A stretch of 64,000 nucleotides of DNA. Source: G965205725 sp965205725 (GTDB taxonomy: Bacteria > Pseudomonadota > Gammaproteobacteria > Pseudomonadales > Halieaceae). How positions within the stretch are numbered: position 1 is the stretch's first letter; every line of letters starts with the position of its first letter. Under the pieces are notes generated by a model. It did not search any database and was not told where the DNA came from. It worked only from the letters and a program-made list of their open reading frames with translations. The DNA lies in assembly GCA_965205725.1 (NCBI GenBank), contig OZ242189.1, forward strand, positions 1,798,001-1,862,000. Direction: 5' to 3'. Both the position numbers and the translations under genes were made by a program. Positions 52,591 through 61,348 of the stretch are shown one piece after another.

Positions 52591-53850
52591 ATGGCTCCGA
52601 AAAATATTCTCTACGCCCAGTCTGGCGGCGTCACCTCTGTTATTAATGCCAGTGCCTGCGGCGTGATTGAGACGGCGCGCAATAACCGGGCTATCGGCAA
52701 AGTTTACGCTGCGCGCAATGGCATCATTGGCGCACTGCGTGAAGACCTGATCGACACCAGTAAAGAATCTGCCAGCAATATCGCAGCACTTAAACACACG
52801 CCCTCTGGTGCCTTTGGCTCGTGCCGACACAAGCTCAAATGTATCGAAGAAGACCGCGCCGAGTACGAACGCCTTATCAAAGTCTTCCAAGCCCATAATA
52901 TTGGCTACTTTTTCTACAACGGCGGCAGCGACTCTGCGGATACCTGCCTGAAAGTCTCGCAACTCAGCGCCACCCTGGGGTATTCGGTTCAGGCCATTCA
53001 CATACCGAAAACCATCGACAACGATTTACCCCTGACGGACAACTGTCCCGGCTTTGGCTCGGCTGCAAAATACATTGCCATCTCAACCCGCGAAGCGGCG
53101 CTGGATGTCGCCTCCATGTGCGAGACCTCCACCAAAGTTTTCATTTTGGAGACCATGGGCCGCCACGCAGGATGGGTCGCAGCGGCTGGTGGCCTGGCCG
53201 CAGAGCAGGACGGCGATGCGCCACATATTATTCTGTTCCCCGAAATTGCCTTCAATAAGCACAAGTTTTTACGCAAAGTAAAAAGTAGTGTGAACAGGCA
53301 CGGCTATTGCGTGATCGTCGCCTCAGAGGGTACACAATACGCCGACGGCAGCTTCCTGGCCGGCTCTGGCACCCGCGATGCCTTTGGCCATGCTCAATTG
53401 GGTGGGGTTGCCCCTACTCTGGCTGACATGATCGAGGCGGAACTGAGCTATAAATATCATTGGGCTGTAGCGGACTACCTGCAACGTTCCGCCAGGCACA
53501 TTGCCTCTGGCACTGACGTGGAGCAGGCCTACGCGAGCGGTGCTGCCGCTATAGAAATGGCGCTGGCTGGAAAAAATGCAGTGATGGCAACGATTGAACG
53601 CGGCAAGGGTAAAAAGTACCGTTGGAAAATTGGCGAAGCCGACCTCAACAAAGTGGCGAATGTTGAGAAAATGATGCCGCGCAATTATATCACCCGCGAT
53701 GGATTTGGTATTACCGAGGCAGCAAAAGACTATCTATCCCCGCTAATTGCCGGCGAAGATTATCCACCCTATCGCAATGGTATACCGCAGTATGCGCGGC
53801 TGAAGAATGTTGCGGTGCCCCGCAAGTTGAAAAAGAACTTCAAGCTATAA
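52591..53850 (+). CDS. pfp: Pyrophosphate-dependent 6-phosphofructokinase
   Basis: A 419-residue phosphofructokinase-family enzyme that phosphorylates fructose 6-phosphate with PPi instead of ATP, reversibly. YAQSGGVTSVINASA is the GG-type nucleotide/PPi loop, FFYNGGSDSADT carries the Asp after the GG that marks PPi use, PKTIDNDL is the TIDxD active-site motif, and ETMGRHAGW follows. The start is ATG 52591 by homology, with only a weak RBS. A membrane pyrophosphatase gene lies 5.4 kb downstream, which supports a PPi-linked energy metabolism. Confidence 0.92.
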   Translation: MAPKNILYAQSGGVTSVINASACGVIETARNNRAIGKVYAARNGIIGALREDLIDTSKESASNIAALKHTPSGAFGSCRHKLKCIEEDRAEYERLIKVFQAHNIGYFFYNGGSDSADTCLKVSQLSATLGYSVQAIHIPKTIDNDLPLTDNCPGFGSAAKYIAISTREAALDVASMCETSTKVFILETMGRHAGWVAAAGGLAAEQDGDAPHIILFPEIAFNKHKFLRKVKSSVNRHGYCVIVASEGTQYADGSFLAGSGTRDAFGHAQLGGVAPTLADMIEAELSYKYHWAVADYLQRSARHIASGTDVEQAYASGAAAIEMALAGKNAVMATIERGKGKKYRWKIGEADLNKVANVEKMMPRNYITRDGFGITEAAKDYLSPLIAGEDYPPYRNGIPQYARLKNVAVPRKLKKNFKL

Positions 53851-53877
53851 GGGCTGCTTCATGTCGCGTCAAAACAT

Positions 53878-53906
53878 TGTGCGGGTTCAGTACCTGTGAG
53901 ACAAAT
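53878..53906. repeat. 29-bp dispersed repeat, copy 2
   Basis: Identical to 44402-44430 and located 27 bp after the PPi-PFK stop. Both copies lie just past gene ends. The identity ends sharply at both sides. Confidence 0.9.
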
Positions 53907-54006
53907 CGGCCAGCTTCGGTATGGTTTGATGCGCATCAAGAGTCCGGCTGTGGCCGGGTGGGTAAGCCTTGCGGTTTTGAGCCGCAGGGCAGGCAGGTTC
54001 GGCTGT

Positions 54007-54203
54007 GGCGGGTATGGTTGGTTGTAGCCGGGTGGGTAAGCCTTGTGGTTTGGGCACGCTCTAGCGTGTGTTTTTGACCGCTGCGGAACTCAACGATTTT
54101 TCCTGAAGGAAAAATTCGGATTCAAACAGTCCTCGCGGAAAGCCTCAAAAACACCCGCTTGCGCAACCGTGCCCCGATTAAACCTTCAAGGTTTACCCAC
54201 CCG
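54007..54203. repeat. Module 1, copy A (197 bp)
   Basis: Near-identical to 54485-54681 at an offset of 478 bp. Contains two hairpins with conserved stems: CACGC/GCGTG with loop TCTA (54055-54068) and ATTTTTCC/GGAAAAAT with loop TGAA (54096-54115), plus a TAAACCTT/AAGGTTTA palindrome. Confidence 0.9.
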
Positions 54204-54232
54204 CCCACATATGCAGCAGAGGATTTGCGGGG

Positions 54233-54429
54233 TGCCTGGCAGAGGACTTGCGGAGTGCTTTGAAGCGCATAAAGAGTGCGCTGTGGCGGTGTTGGCGCAT
54301 TTGATGTTTCGGTGAGCATGTTTGAGCCGCAGGCGAGTTTGTGAACCGATCAAATGCAGATACCACCGTCAGCACTCAGCGCGAAAAGCAGCCCGCAAGT
54401 CCCATAACCATAAACTCAGGGCTTGCGGT
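54233..54429. repeat. Module 2, copy A (197 bp)
   Basis: Repeats at 54883-55079 at an offset of 650 bp, and again at 58836-59023 on the other side of the Ig-repeat gene. It includes the string GCGCATTTGATG and the terminal CAGCACTCAGCGCGAAAAG block. Confidence 0.9.
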
Positions 54430-54484
54430 TTTGAGCCGCAGGTGGGGTCGGCTGTGGCCGGGCGTGGCGGCTGTGGCCGGGCGT

Positions 54485-54681
54485 GGCGGGTATGGTTGGC
54501 TGTGGCCGGGTGGGTAAGCCTTGTGGTTTGGGCACGCTTCAGCGTGTGTTTTTGACCGCTGCGGAACTCAACGATTTTTCCCAAAGGAAAAATTCGGATT
54601 CAAACAGTCCTCGCGGAAAGCCTCAAAAACACCCGCTTGCGCAACCGTGCCCTGATTAAACCTTCAAGGTTTACCCACCCG
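54485..54681. repeat. Module 1, copy B (197 bp)
   Basis: Copy of 54007-54203. The hairpin stems are unchanged but the loops differ: TTCA for TCTA and CAAA for TGAA. Confidence 0.9.
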
Positions 54682-54682
54682 T

Positions 54683-54812
54683 CCACAGGCTGAATCTGCG
54701 CTCGTCTATGGCTTCGCCTGATTAAACCTCAAGATTTATCCACCCGCCCACAGGCTGAATCTGCGCTCGTCTATGGCTTCGCCTGATTAAACCTCAAGAT
54801 TTATCCACCTGC
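54683..54812. repeat. 65-bp unit, two tandem copies
   Basis: CCACAGGCTGAATCTGCGCT and following bases repeat with 65-bp period (54683-54747, 54748-54812). Each copy ends with a degenerate version of the module 1 AAACCTTCAAGGTTTA tail, so the unit seems to have grown from the end of module 1. Confidence 0.85.
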
Positions 54813-54882
54813 CCACCGTTTTTCTGCGGCGACACTCATGGAGCAGAGGACTTGCGGGGTGCTTTGAGGCGGACTTCCGGGA

Positions 54883-55079
54883 TGCCTGGCAGAGGACTTG
54901 CGGGGTGCTTTGAAGCGCATAAAGAGTGCGCTGTGGCGGTGTTAGCGCATTTGATGTGTCGGTGAGCATGTCTGAGCCGCAGGCGAGTTTGAGAACCGAT
55001 CAAATGCAGATAACACCGCCAGCACTCAGCGCGAAAAGTAGTCCGGAAGTCCCATAACCATAAACTCAGGGCTTGCGGT
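54883..55079. repeat. Module 2, copy B (197 bp)
   Basis: Copy of 54233-54429 with scattered substitutions. Its start is preceded by a partly duplicated ACTTGCGGGGTGCTTTGA block. Confidence 0.9.
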
Positions 55080-55182
55080 GTCCCATACACTCAAGGCAGC
55101 ATAGGCAAGTCCACCCCGCTCGGCAGGTTAGCAAGCGGCGCGGGTGCCATAGGGTTTGCTGTATAAGTGCCGCCCCACAAAT

Positions 55183-58100
55183 CTACGGTCGACCCTGTTG
55201 GGCCCCCGTTGCTAAGTAATTCCGAACCAAGCTGCCAGCATTACTCAAGCTAACGAGGGGAATTCCGCGGTGTTCGCCGGTAAGCCATCGTATATTGTCC
55301 CCTACATGTGCAACGCGATCATACGGGTTGTTTGGACTCCAGCGAGGGATGCTGCCATTGCCGACCAGAATAACCTGGTCATCCGTGCCCAGGTTATTGG
55401 CATCCGCCCAGTCTTCGTCATCCGCCAGCGTGATCGTGTGAGAGTTTGAATCCACCCGGATATAGATGGAATAGGTGACATCGTCAACAAAGGCCCGGTC
55501 GCTGTGGTTTGACGATAAACCCGCTATTAAATCAAACACAACCGTGCTGGTGGTGGCCGTAATGCTCTCACCGGCAAGGGTGACTGCGGTATGAGCGGGA
55601 CTGGCATTGCCCGCCGCATCGGTCAGCACCAGGGCGGTGGTGACGGTTTCAGTATCGGCCACATCGTCGTCGCCTGCGGCCACCGTATAGGTGCCGGTAT
55701 AAGTGCCGTTGCCGTTGTCGGTGATAGCGCTCAGTTCCCGGCCATTAAAGGTGCCCGAGAGGGTCAGGCCGGTCTCGGGGTTTCCCGCAGTGTCATTGCC
55801 CGCAGTAACGGTTACCGCTACTGTATCGCCAAACTGGTAGGCGCCGTTGGCCACGCTCACGCTGCTGATGGTGGGCGCGGTGGTATCGGGGACGCCCGTG
55901 CCAAAGTTGAGCGTCTCCCCATCGCTGATACCCGCATAGGCGTTACCCGCCAGGTCGGTGATGGCGGTGGCTGCGATCTCCAGGTAGTAGGCGCTGTTAC
56001 TGGCCAGGTCGTTGGTGGGGTTAATGGTCAGCACTGTGCTGTCCCCGTCCGTGTTAATGGACAACTGCTGGCCATTGTCAGTGCCGACATTAATGGTTCG
56101 GTTATCGCCAGAGTCAGCGGCATTGACCAGGGTGATGCTGCCGCTGCTGCCCAGTTTAATCGCGCTGTCAAAGGTCAGGCTGATAGTACTGTTAGGTGCC
56201 ACATCAACCGCGTCGTCGGCGGGGCTGCTGTTGCCCAGGGTCGGCGCGGTGGCGTCAATGCTCTCACCGGCGAGGGTGACTTCGGTATGAGCGGGACTGG
56301 CATTACCCGCCGCATCGGTCAGCACAATGTCTGTGACAACCATACCAGTATCGGCTACATCCGCGTCGCCTGCGGTCACCGTATAGGTGCCGGTATACGT
56401 GCCGTCGCCGTTGTCGGTCATAGCACTCAGTTCCCGGCCGTTAAAGGTACCCGAGAGGGTCAGGCCGGTCTCTGCACTTCCCGCAGTGCTGCCCGCTGTA
56501 ACAGTCACCGCTACGGTATCGCCAATCTTGTGGGTGCCGTTGGCCACGCTCACGCTCTCGATACTGGGCGCGTTGGCGTCAATGCTTTCACCGGCGAGGG
56601 TGACTGCGGTATGAGCGGGACTGGCATTGCCCGCCGCATCGGTCAGCACCAGGGCGGTGGTGACGGTGCCAGTATCGGCCACATCCGCGTCGCCTGCGGT
56701 CACCGTATAGGTGCCGGTATAAGTGCCGTCGCCGTTGTCGGTGATAGCACTCAGTTCCCGGCCATTAAAGGTGCCCGAGAGGGTCAGGTCGGTCTCTGCA
56801 CTTCCCACAGGGCCGCCCCCAGTGCCACCCCCGGTGGAAGTGCCCCCCCCCCCCCCCGACAGTAACGGTTACCCGCACGGTATCGCCAATCTTGTGGGTG
56901 CCGTCGGCCACGCTCACGCTCTCGATACTGGGCGCGGTGGCGTCAATGCTCTCACCGGCGAGGGTGACTGCGGTATGAGCGGGACTGGCATTGCCCGCCG
57001 CATCGGTCAGCACCAGAGCGGTGGTGACGGTTTCAGTATCGGCCACATCCGCGTCGCCTGCGCTCACCGTATAGGTGCCGGTATACGTGCCGTCGCCGTT
57101 GTCGGTCATAGCACTCAGTTCCCGGCCGTTAAAGGTACCCGAGAGGGTCAGGCCGGTCTCTGCACTTCCCGCAGTGCTGCCCGCTGTAACAGTCACCGCT
57201 ACGGTGTCGCCAATCCCGTGAGTACCGTTGGCCACGCTCACGCTCTCGATGCTGGGCGCGTTGGCGTCAATGCCCCCACTGCTGAGGGTGACTTGGTCAA
57301 AGGGGTCACTGGCATTGCCCGCCGCATCGGTCAGCACAATGTCTGTGACAACCATACCGCTATCGGCCACATCGGCGTCGCCTGCGGTCACCGTATAGGT
57401 GCCGGTATACGTGCCGTCGTCGTTGTCGGTGATAGCACTCAGTTCCCGACCATTAAAGCTGCCCGAGAGGGTCAGGCCGGTCTCTGCGTCAGTCTCTATG
57501 ACGGTTACCGCTACGGTATCGCCAATCTTGTAGGTGCCGTCGGTCACGTTCACGCTGTCAATGGTGGGCGCGGTGGTGTCTGGTGGGGTGGGCGGGGGTG
57601 TGGGAAAGGTACCGCCGCCAGTGCTGTCGTTCAGCAGGTCTTCCAGCGCTGTGGCGCCGCCTGCGTCTGCTTCGTTTAGAATCTCTGTCAGGCTGCCGGC
57701 ATCATCCAGCGCCTCCAGGGTGCTGGCAAAACTGCCGCCGCCTGCCTCAATCAGGGAACTCAACACGCTCGGGTCATCCAGGGCGGAGGTGACTACAGCC
57801 TCAATGAGGGTCAGCAAGTCTTCGGCGTCGGCCTCTGGGGGCAGGCTGTCCAGCAGATCACCCACTTCGCCGTCGGTGGGGATTAACTCGGCGACCAACT
57901 CGGTCTGGGTGGAGGCCAGGTCGGCCACTTCGACGGCGAGTTGGGTCACTGTTTCCAGCTCTTGTACGGGGCTGGCGCTGACTTGATCCAACAACAGTCG
58001 GCCCACTCCCGCTGCGGCCTCGCCGCTGTAGGCCAGGTCCTGATCGGTCACCTGATCGGTAAAGTCCTGGGCGACGGCCAGCTTGTTGTCGGCGACCTGA

Positions 58101-58441
58101 AGGTCTGCATTGCGGGCGCCGTTGAGGATGTCCAGCATCGCGGTGGCTGCGGTGAATTCACCGCTGGTGATACGCTCGCTATAAAAGGCGAGCCCTGCGG
58201 CGTCCGGTTCACGGCTGAAGAGTTGCTGGTAGACCGCAGTGACCAGCTCTGTTGTTTCCGCCTCGCCTGTCTCTGCGCCATAGAGGGCAACCGACTCCGG
58301 GGAGCTGGCGAAGGCCTCAATGACGGCTTCCAGGCCTTCACTGTCGATGCGATTGGCCCAGTAGCTTAATCCAGCGGGGTCAGCCGGGCGGCCATAGTAG
58401 GCGATGTATATTTTTTGGGTCAGGGTTAAAGCGTCTTCCAT
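55183..58441 (-). CDS. DUF4214 / bacterial Ig-repeat surface or secreted protein, frame broken at poly-G
   Basis: Starting at ATG 58441, residues 1-120 hold two DUF4214-type blocks (YYGRPADPAGLSYWANRI; LFSREPDAAGLAFYSERI), a domain common in type I-secreted and S-layer proteins. A Pro/Thr linker ends near 290, then come ~105-residue Ig-like repeats (each with LTLSGxFNGRELSA, DGTYTGTY and LTDAAGNAS), a Big_5/SbsA-like domain, another Ig repeat and a unique C-terminus. At residues 529-533 a run of 15 G puts the frame out and gives a 558-residue product ending at 56765. With 14 or 17 G the frame would run on to 55183 and give about 1085 residues. This may be a phase-variable OFF state or a homopolymer sequencing error. 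No N-terminal signal peptide is seen, consistent with type I secretion. Confidence 0.75.
56843..56857. repeat. Poly-C tract of 15 (poly-G on coding strand)
   Basis: A run of 15 C on the plus strand inside the Ig-repeat gene. It lies in a Gly/Thr/Ser-rich insert of the third Ig repeat. Length modulo 3 decides the downstream frame: 14 or 17 keep it open, 15 closes it. Confidence 0.85.
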
Positions 58442-58492
58442 TTTTATCGTGCTCCTTACCAGGTTTCGATATATTTTATACTGGGAGTTTCA

Positions 58493-58758
58493 GCACTTGG
58501 CACTTGGCACTTGGCACTTGGCACTTGGCACTTGGCACTTGGCACTTGGCACTTGGCACTTGGCACTTGGCACTTGGCACTTGGCACTTGGCACTTGGCA
58601 CTTGGCACTTGGCACTTGGCACTTGGCACTTGGCACTTGGCACTTGGCACTTGGCACTTGGCACTTGGCACTTGGCACTTGGCACTTGGCACTTGGCACT
58701 TGGCACTTGGCACTTGGCACTTGGCACTTGGCACTTGGCACTTGGCACTTGGCACTCG
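58493..58758. repeat. Heptanucleotide array, 38 copies of GCACTTG
   Basis: 37 perfect tandem copies of the 7-bp unit from 58493 and a last variant copy (GCACTCG, 58752-58758). The array begins 52 bp upstream of the ATG of the Ig-repeat gene on the minus strand, so it lies in its promoter or leader. Slipped-strand changes would alter spacing by 7 bp per copy. Confidence 0.97.
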
Positions 58759-58835
58759 GCTCAGCGTAATATAGCCGTCTGGTTAGCTTTGCACAACACT
58801 CAAAGGGCTCGCTCGCCGGAAACTTTTCCACGGGA

Positions 58836-59023
58836 TGCCTGGCAGAGGACTTGCGGGCTGCTTTGAAGCGCATAAAGAGTGCGCTATGGCGGTGTTGGCG
58901 CATTTGATGTGTCGGTGAGCATGTTTGAGCCGCAGGCGAGTTTGAGAACCGATCAAATGCGATAACAGCGACAGCACTCAGCGCGAAAAGCAGCCCGTAA
59001 GTCCCATACATTCAGGGCTTGTA
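58836..59023. repeat. Module 2, copy C
   Basis: Third copy of the module seen at 54233 and 54883, now on the opposite side of the Ig-repeat gene in the same orientation. It runs directly into the 59-bp tandem repeat, which is built from its own end. Confidence 0.85.
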
Positions 59024-59175
59024 ACAACGACAGCACTCAACGCGAAAAGCAGCCCGCAAGTCCCATACATTCAGGGCTTGTAACACCGTCAGCACTCAGC
59101 GCGAAGAGCAGCCCGGAAGTCCCATACATTCAGGGCTTGTAACACCGACAGCACTCAGCGCGAAAACCAGCCCCG
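58971..59175. repeat. 59-bp tandem repeat, about 3.5 copies
   Basis: Starts at 58971, 59030, 59089 and 59148, an exact 59-bp period. Each copy contains CAGCACTCAGCGCGAAAAGC and CCCATACATTCAGGGCTTGT with few changes. There are no unique spacers, so it is not a CRISPR array. Confidence 0.9.
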
Positions 59176-59274
59176 CAATGAGTTTGAACCAGAGCTGATT
59201 ATTACCTTGTGCAGCGCCGCTGCGCGAGCAACCTGTCCGGCCTGGTTCGGTATCGCATCTGATTAACGTCCTTT

Positions 59275-61272
59275 TTACAATAGCGGCGCAATGACCAGGC
59301 TAACAATCGCCATAACATTGATCAAAATATTCATTGCGGGGCCGGAAGTATCTTTGAAGGGGTCGCCAACGGTATCGCCGACAACCGCCGCAGCATGTGT
59401 TTCTGAACCCTTGCCACCCAGGTTGCCCTTTTCAACATACTTTTTGGCATTGTCCCAGGCACCACCCGCATTCGCCATCATCAGGGCCATGAGTACACAA
59501 CCCAGTAATGCGCCACCCAGCATGCCACCCAGTGATTCGGCACCCAGACCAAAGCCTACCAACACTGGCGCCGCGACTGCAATTGCACCGGGCAGGATCA
59601 TACGTTTGAGCGCCGCTGTGGTTGCAATATCAACACAGCGAGCAGTATCGGGCTCTCCGGTACCTTCCAGTAAACCTGGAATCTCCCGGAACTGACGACG
59701 GATCTCGTTAATCATGTCGAACGCCGCATCACCCACCGCTGTCATCGTGATGGACGCAATCAGGAACGGAATGGTACCGCCGATAAACAGCCCTACCAGT
59801 ACAGCCGGGTCCGCAATACTCAGGCTAAATACCCCGGCATGGTTGGCTTCAATGGTTTCTACGAAAGCGGCGATAATTGCGAGCGCCGCTAAGGCCGCAG
59901 CGCCGATAGCAAACCCCTTGCCAATTGCGGCAGTCGTGTTGCCGACTTCATCAAGGCCGTCGGTAATCGCACGAGTTTCCTCTCCCATAGCGGCCATTTC
60001 TGCGATACCACCCGCGTTATCGGCAACCGGGCCGTAGGCGTCAATTGCCATGGTAATGCCGACAGTCGCCAGCATACCCACTGCTGCGATACCCACTCCA
60101 TATAAACCAGCCAACTCGGTCGACACATAGATAATGCCAGCCAGGAAAAAGATCGGTGCAACGACTGACTCCATACCAACCGCCAACCCTGTAATCATGA
60201 CCGTAGCAGGACCTGTTTCACCAGACTGGGCTATTTTGCGAACAGGAGCGCCACCGGTGTAATACTCAGTGATCAATCCAATCGCAACCCCGCCAACAGC
60301 GCCAGAGACCACGGCCCACCATATATTCGACTCCAGACCCATGCTTTCGATCAGCAGCCAGGCCATGCCCGCAAAGATCACGGGGGCCAGCAATGTACCC
60401 GAGCGCAGCGCAGCTTCCGGAGCTGCCGCCGAACGGATACGCACAATACCGATACCCAACACCGACGATATCAGGCCAATACTGGCTAACATTAATGGCA
60501 GGGACATCATTGAGGCTTTTGCATCTGCGGCAATAGCCATAGTGGAAGCAATGGCAATACAGGCAATCATTGAACCGCAGTAGGATTCGAAAATATCGGA
60601 GCCCATACCTGCGATATCACCGACATTGTCACCAACATTGTCGGCAATAACCCCCGGATTGCGGGGGTCGTCCTCAGGAATACCCGCTTCGACCTTGCCC
60701 ACCAGGTCAGCACCAACATCGGCACTCTTGGTAAAAATGCCCCCACCCACGCGTGAGAACAGAGCGACAACCGATGCGCCCATGCCAAAGCCGTGAATCG
60801 CATGGGCGGTATGGGGATCACCGCCAAAGTAGTAATACAAACCACCCAGGCCAATCAAACCCAGAGAGGCCACGCACAAACCCATCACCGAACCACCGTA
60901 AAACGCAATGGACAGAGCCTGTGGTGCACCGTGGTTATTGGCCGCAACAGCCGTCCGCACATTCGCCTTGGTAGCCGCGAACATACCCAGATAACCGGCG
61001 GTCGCAGAGGACACAGCACCAGCAACAAAAGCAATGGCCGTGTTTACACCCAGCGGTGATAGCAGAATGCCGACAACCAGTACCGAGGCGAAAATGCCCA
61101 GCATTTTGTATTCGCGATGCATAAACACCATCGCGCCCAGATGAATTTGATCAGATATTTTTTTGACTGCGTCTTCACCGTGATCATGGCGAGACATGAT
61201 GTGATAAATGACAAACGCAATAGTCAGACCTGCCACACCGAGGATCGGGGGCAGCATTAACTGCTCAGACAT
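59275..61272 (-). CDS. hppA: Membrane-bound ion-translocating pyrophosphatase
   Basis: A 665-residue integral membrane pyrophosphatase with about 16 helices that couples PPi hydrolysis to H+ (or Na+) transport. The substrate-binding motifs are DVGADLVGKVEAGIPEDDP and VIADNVGDNVGDIAGMGSD, with the C-terminal DTVGDPFKDTSGPA motif. In GNTTAAIGKG the residue after GNTTA is Ala where potassium-independent enzymes have Lys, so it is probably the K+-dependent type. It could draw energy from PPi made by biosynthesis, including by Sat. It is followed on its 3' side by the module 2 / 59-bp repeats. Confidence 0.95.
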   Translation of the reverse strand: MSEQLMLPPILGVAGLTIAFVIYHIMSRHDHGEDAVKKISDQIHLGAMVFMHREYKMLGIFASVLVVGILLSPLGVNTAIAFVAGAVSSATAGYLGMFAATKANVRTAVAANNHGAPQALSIAFYGGSVMGLCVASLGLIGLGGLYYYFGGDPHTAHAIHGFGMGASVVALFSRVGGGIFTKSADVGADLVGKVEAGIPEDDPRNPGVIADNVGDNVGDIAGMGSDIFESYCGSMIACIAIASTMAIAADAKASMMSLPLMLASIGLISSVLGIGIVRIRSAAAPEAALRSGTLLAPVIFAGMAWLLIESMGLESNIWWAVVSGAVGGVAIGLITEYYTGGAPVRKIAQSGETGPATVMITGLAVGMESVVAPIFFLAGIIYVSTELAGLYGVGIAAVGMLATVGITMAIDAYGPVADNAGGIAEMAAMGEETRAITDGLDEVGNTTAAIGKGFAIGAAALAALAIIAAFVETIEANHAGVFSLSIADPAVLVGLFIGGTIPFLIASITMTAVGDAAFDMINEIRRQFREIPGLLEGTGEPDTARCVDIATTAALKRMILPGAIAVAAPVLVGFGLGAESLGGMLGGALLGCVLMALMMANAGGAWDNAKKYVEKGNLGGKGSETHAAAVVGDTVGDPFKDTSGPAMNILINVMAIVSLVIAPLL

Positions 61273-61348
61273 AAGACTCCCAACTAGTTATTTGTTGTAT
61301 TAAGGGGGATACATACTAACCAACCTGTGGCTGGAATCAAAGCCGTAC

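Larger units (their letters stand above)
53851..55182. other. Gene-free repeat-rich region downstream of PPi-PFK
   Basis: A 1.33-kb stretch with no supportable gene. It holds one 29-bp dispersed repeat, two copies of a 197-bp module with conserved hairpins, two copies of a second 197-bp module, and a duplicated 65-bp unit. Short frames across it are by-products of the repeats. It flanks the 3' end of the Ig-repeat gene (55183). Confidence 0.8.
58442..59274. other. Gene-free repeat region upstream of the Ig-repeat gene
   Basis: An 833-bp stretch that holds the 5' region of the Ig-repeat gene, 38 copies of a 7-bp repeat, a third copy of module 2, a 59-bp tandem repeat and the 3' side of the pyrophosphatase gene with a GCAGCG-C-CGCTGC palindrome (59211-59223). 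No gene can be supported; open frames such as LALGTWH repeats are translations of the microsatellite. Confidence 0.8.

Noticed and set aside
55591..57679. Long plus-strand open frames rich in Gly/Arg/Ala
   Set aside because: Antisense shadows of the Ig-repeat gene; their repetition mirrors the coding repeats of the minus strand.
58404..58866. Long open frames reading LALGTWH or PSAKCQV repeats
   Set aside because: They are translations of the 7-bp microsatellite in all frames, with no RBS and no unique sequence.
58971..59175. CRISPR array
   Set aside because: The 59-bp units are contiguous with no variable spacers, and no cas gene is near.
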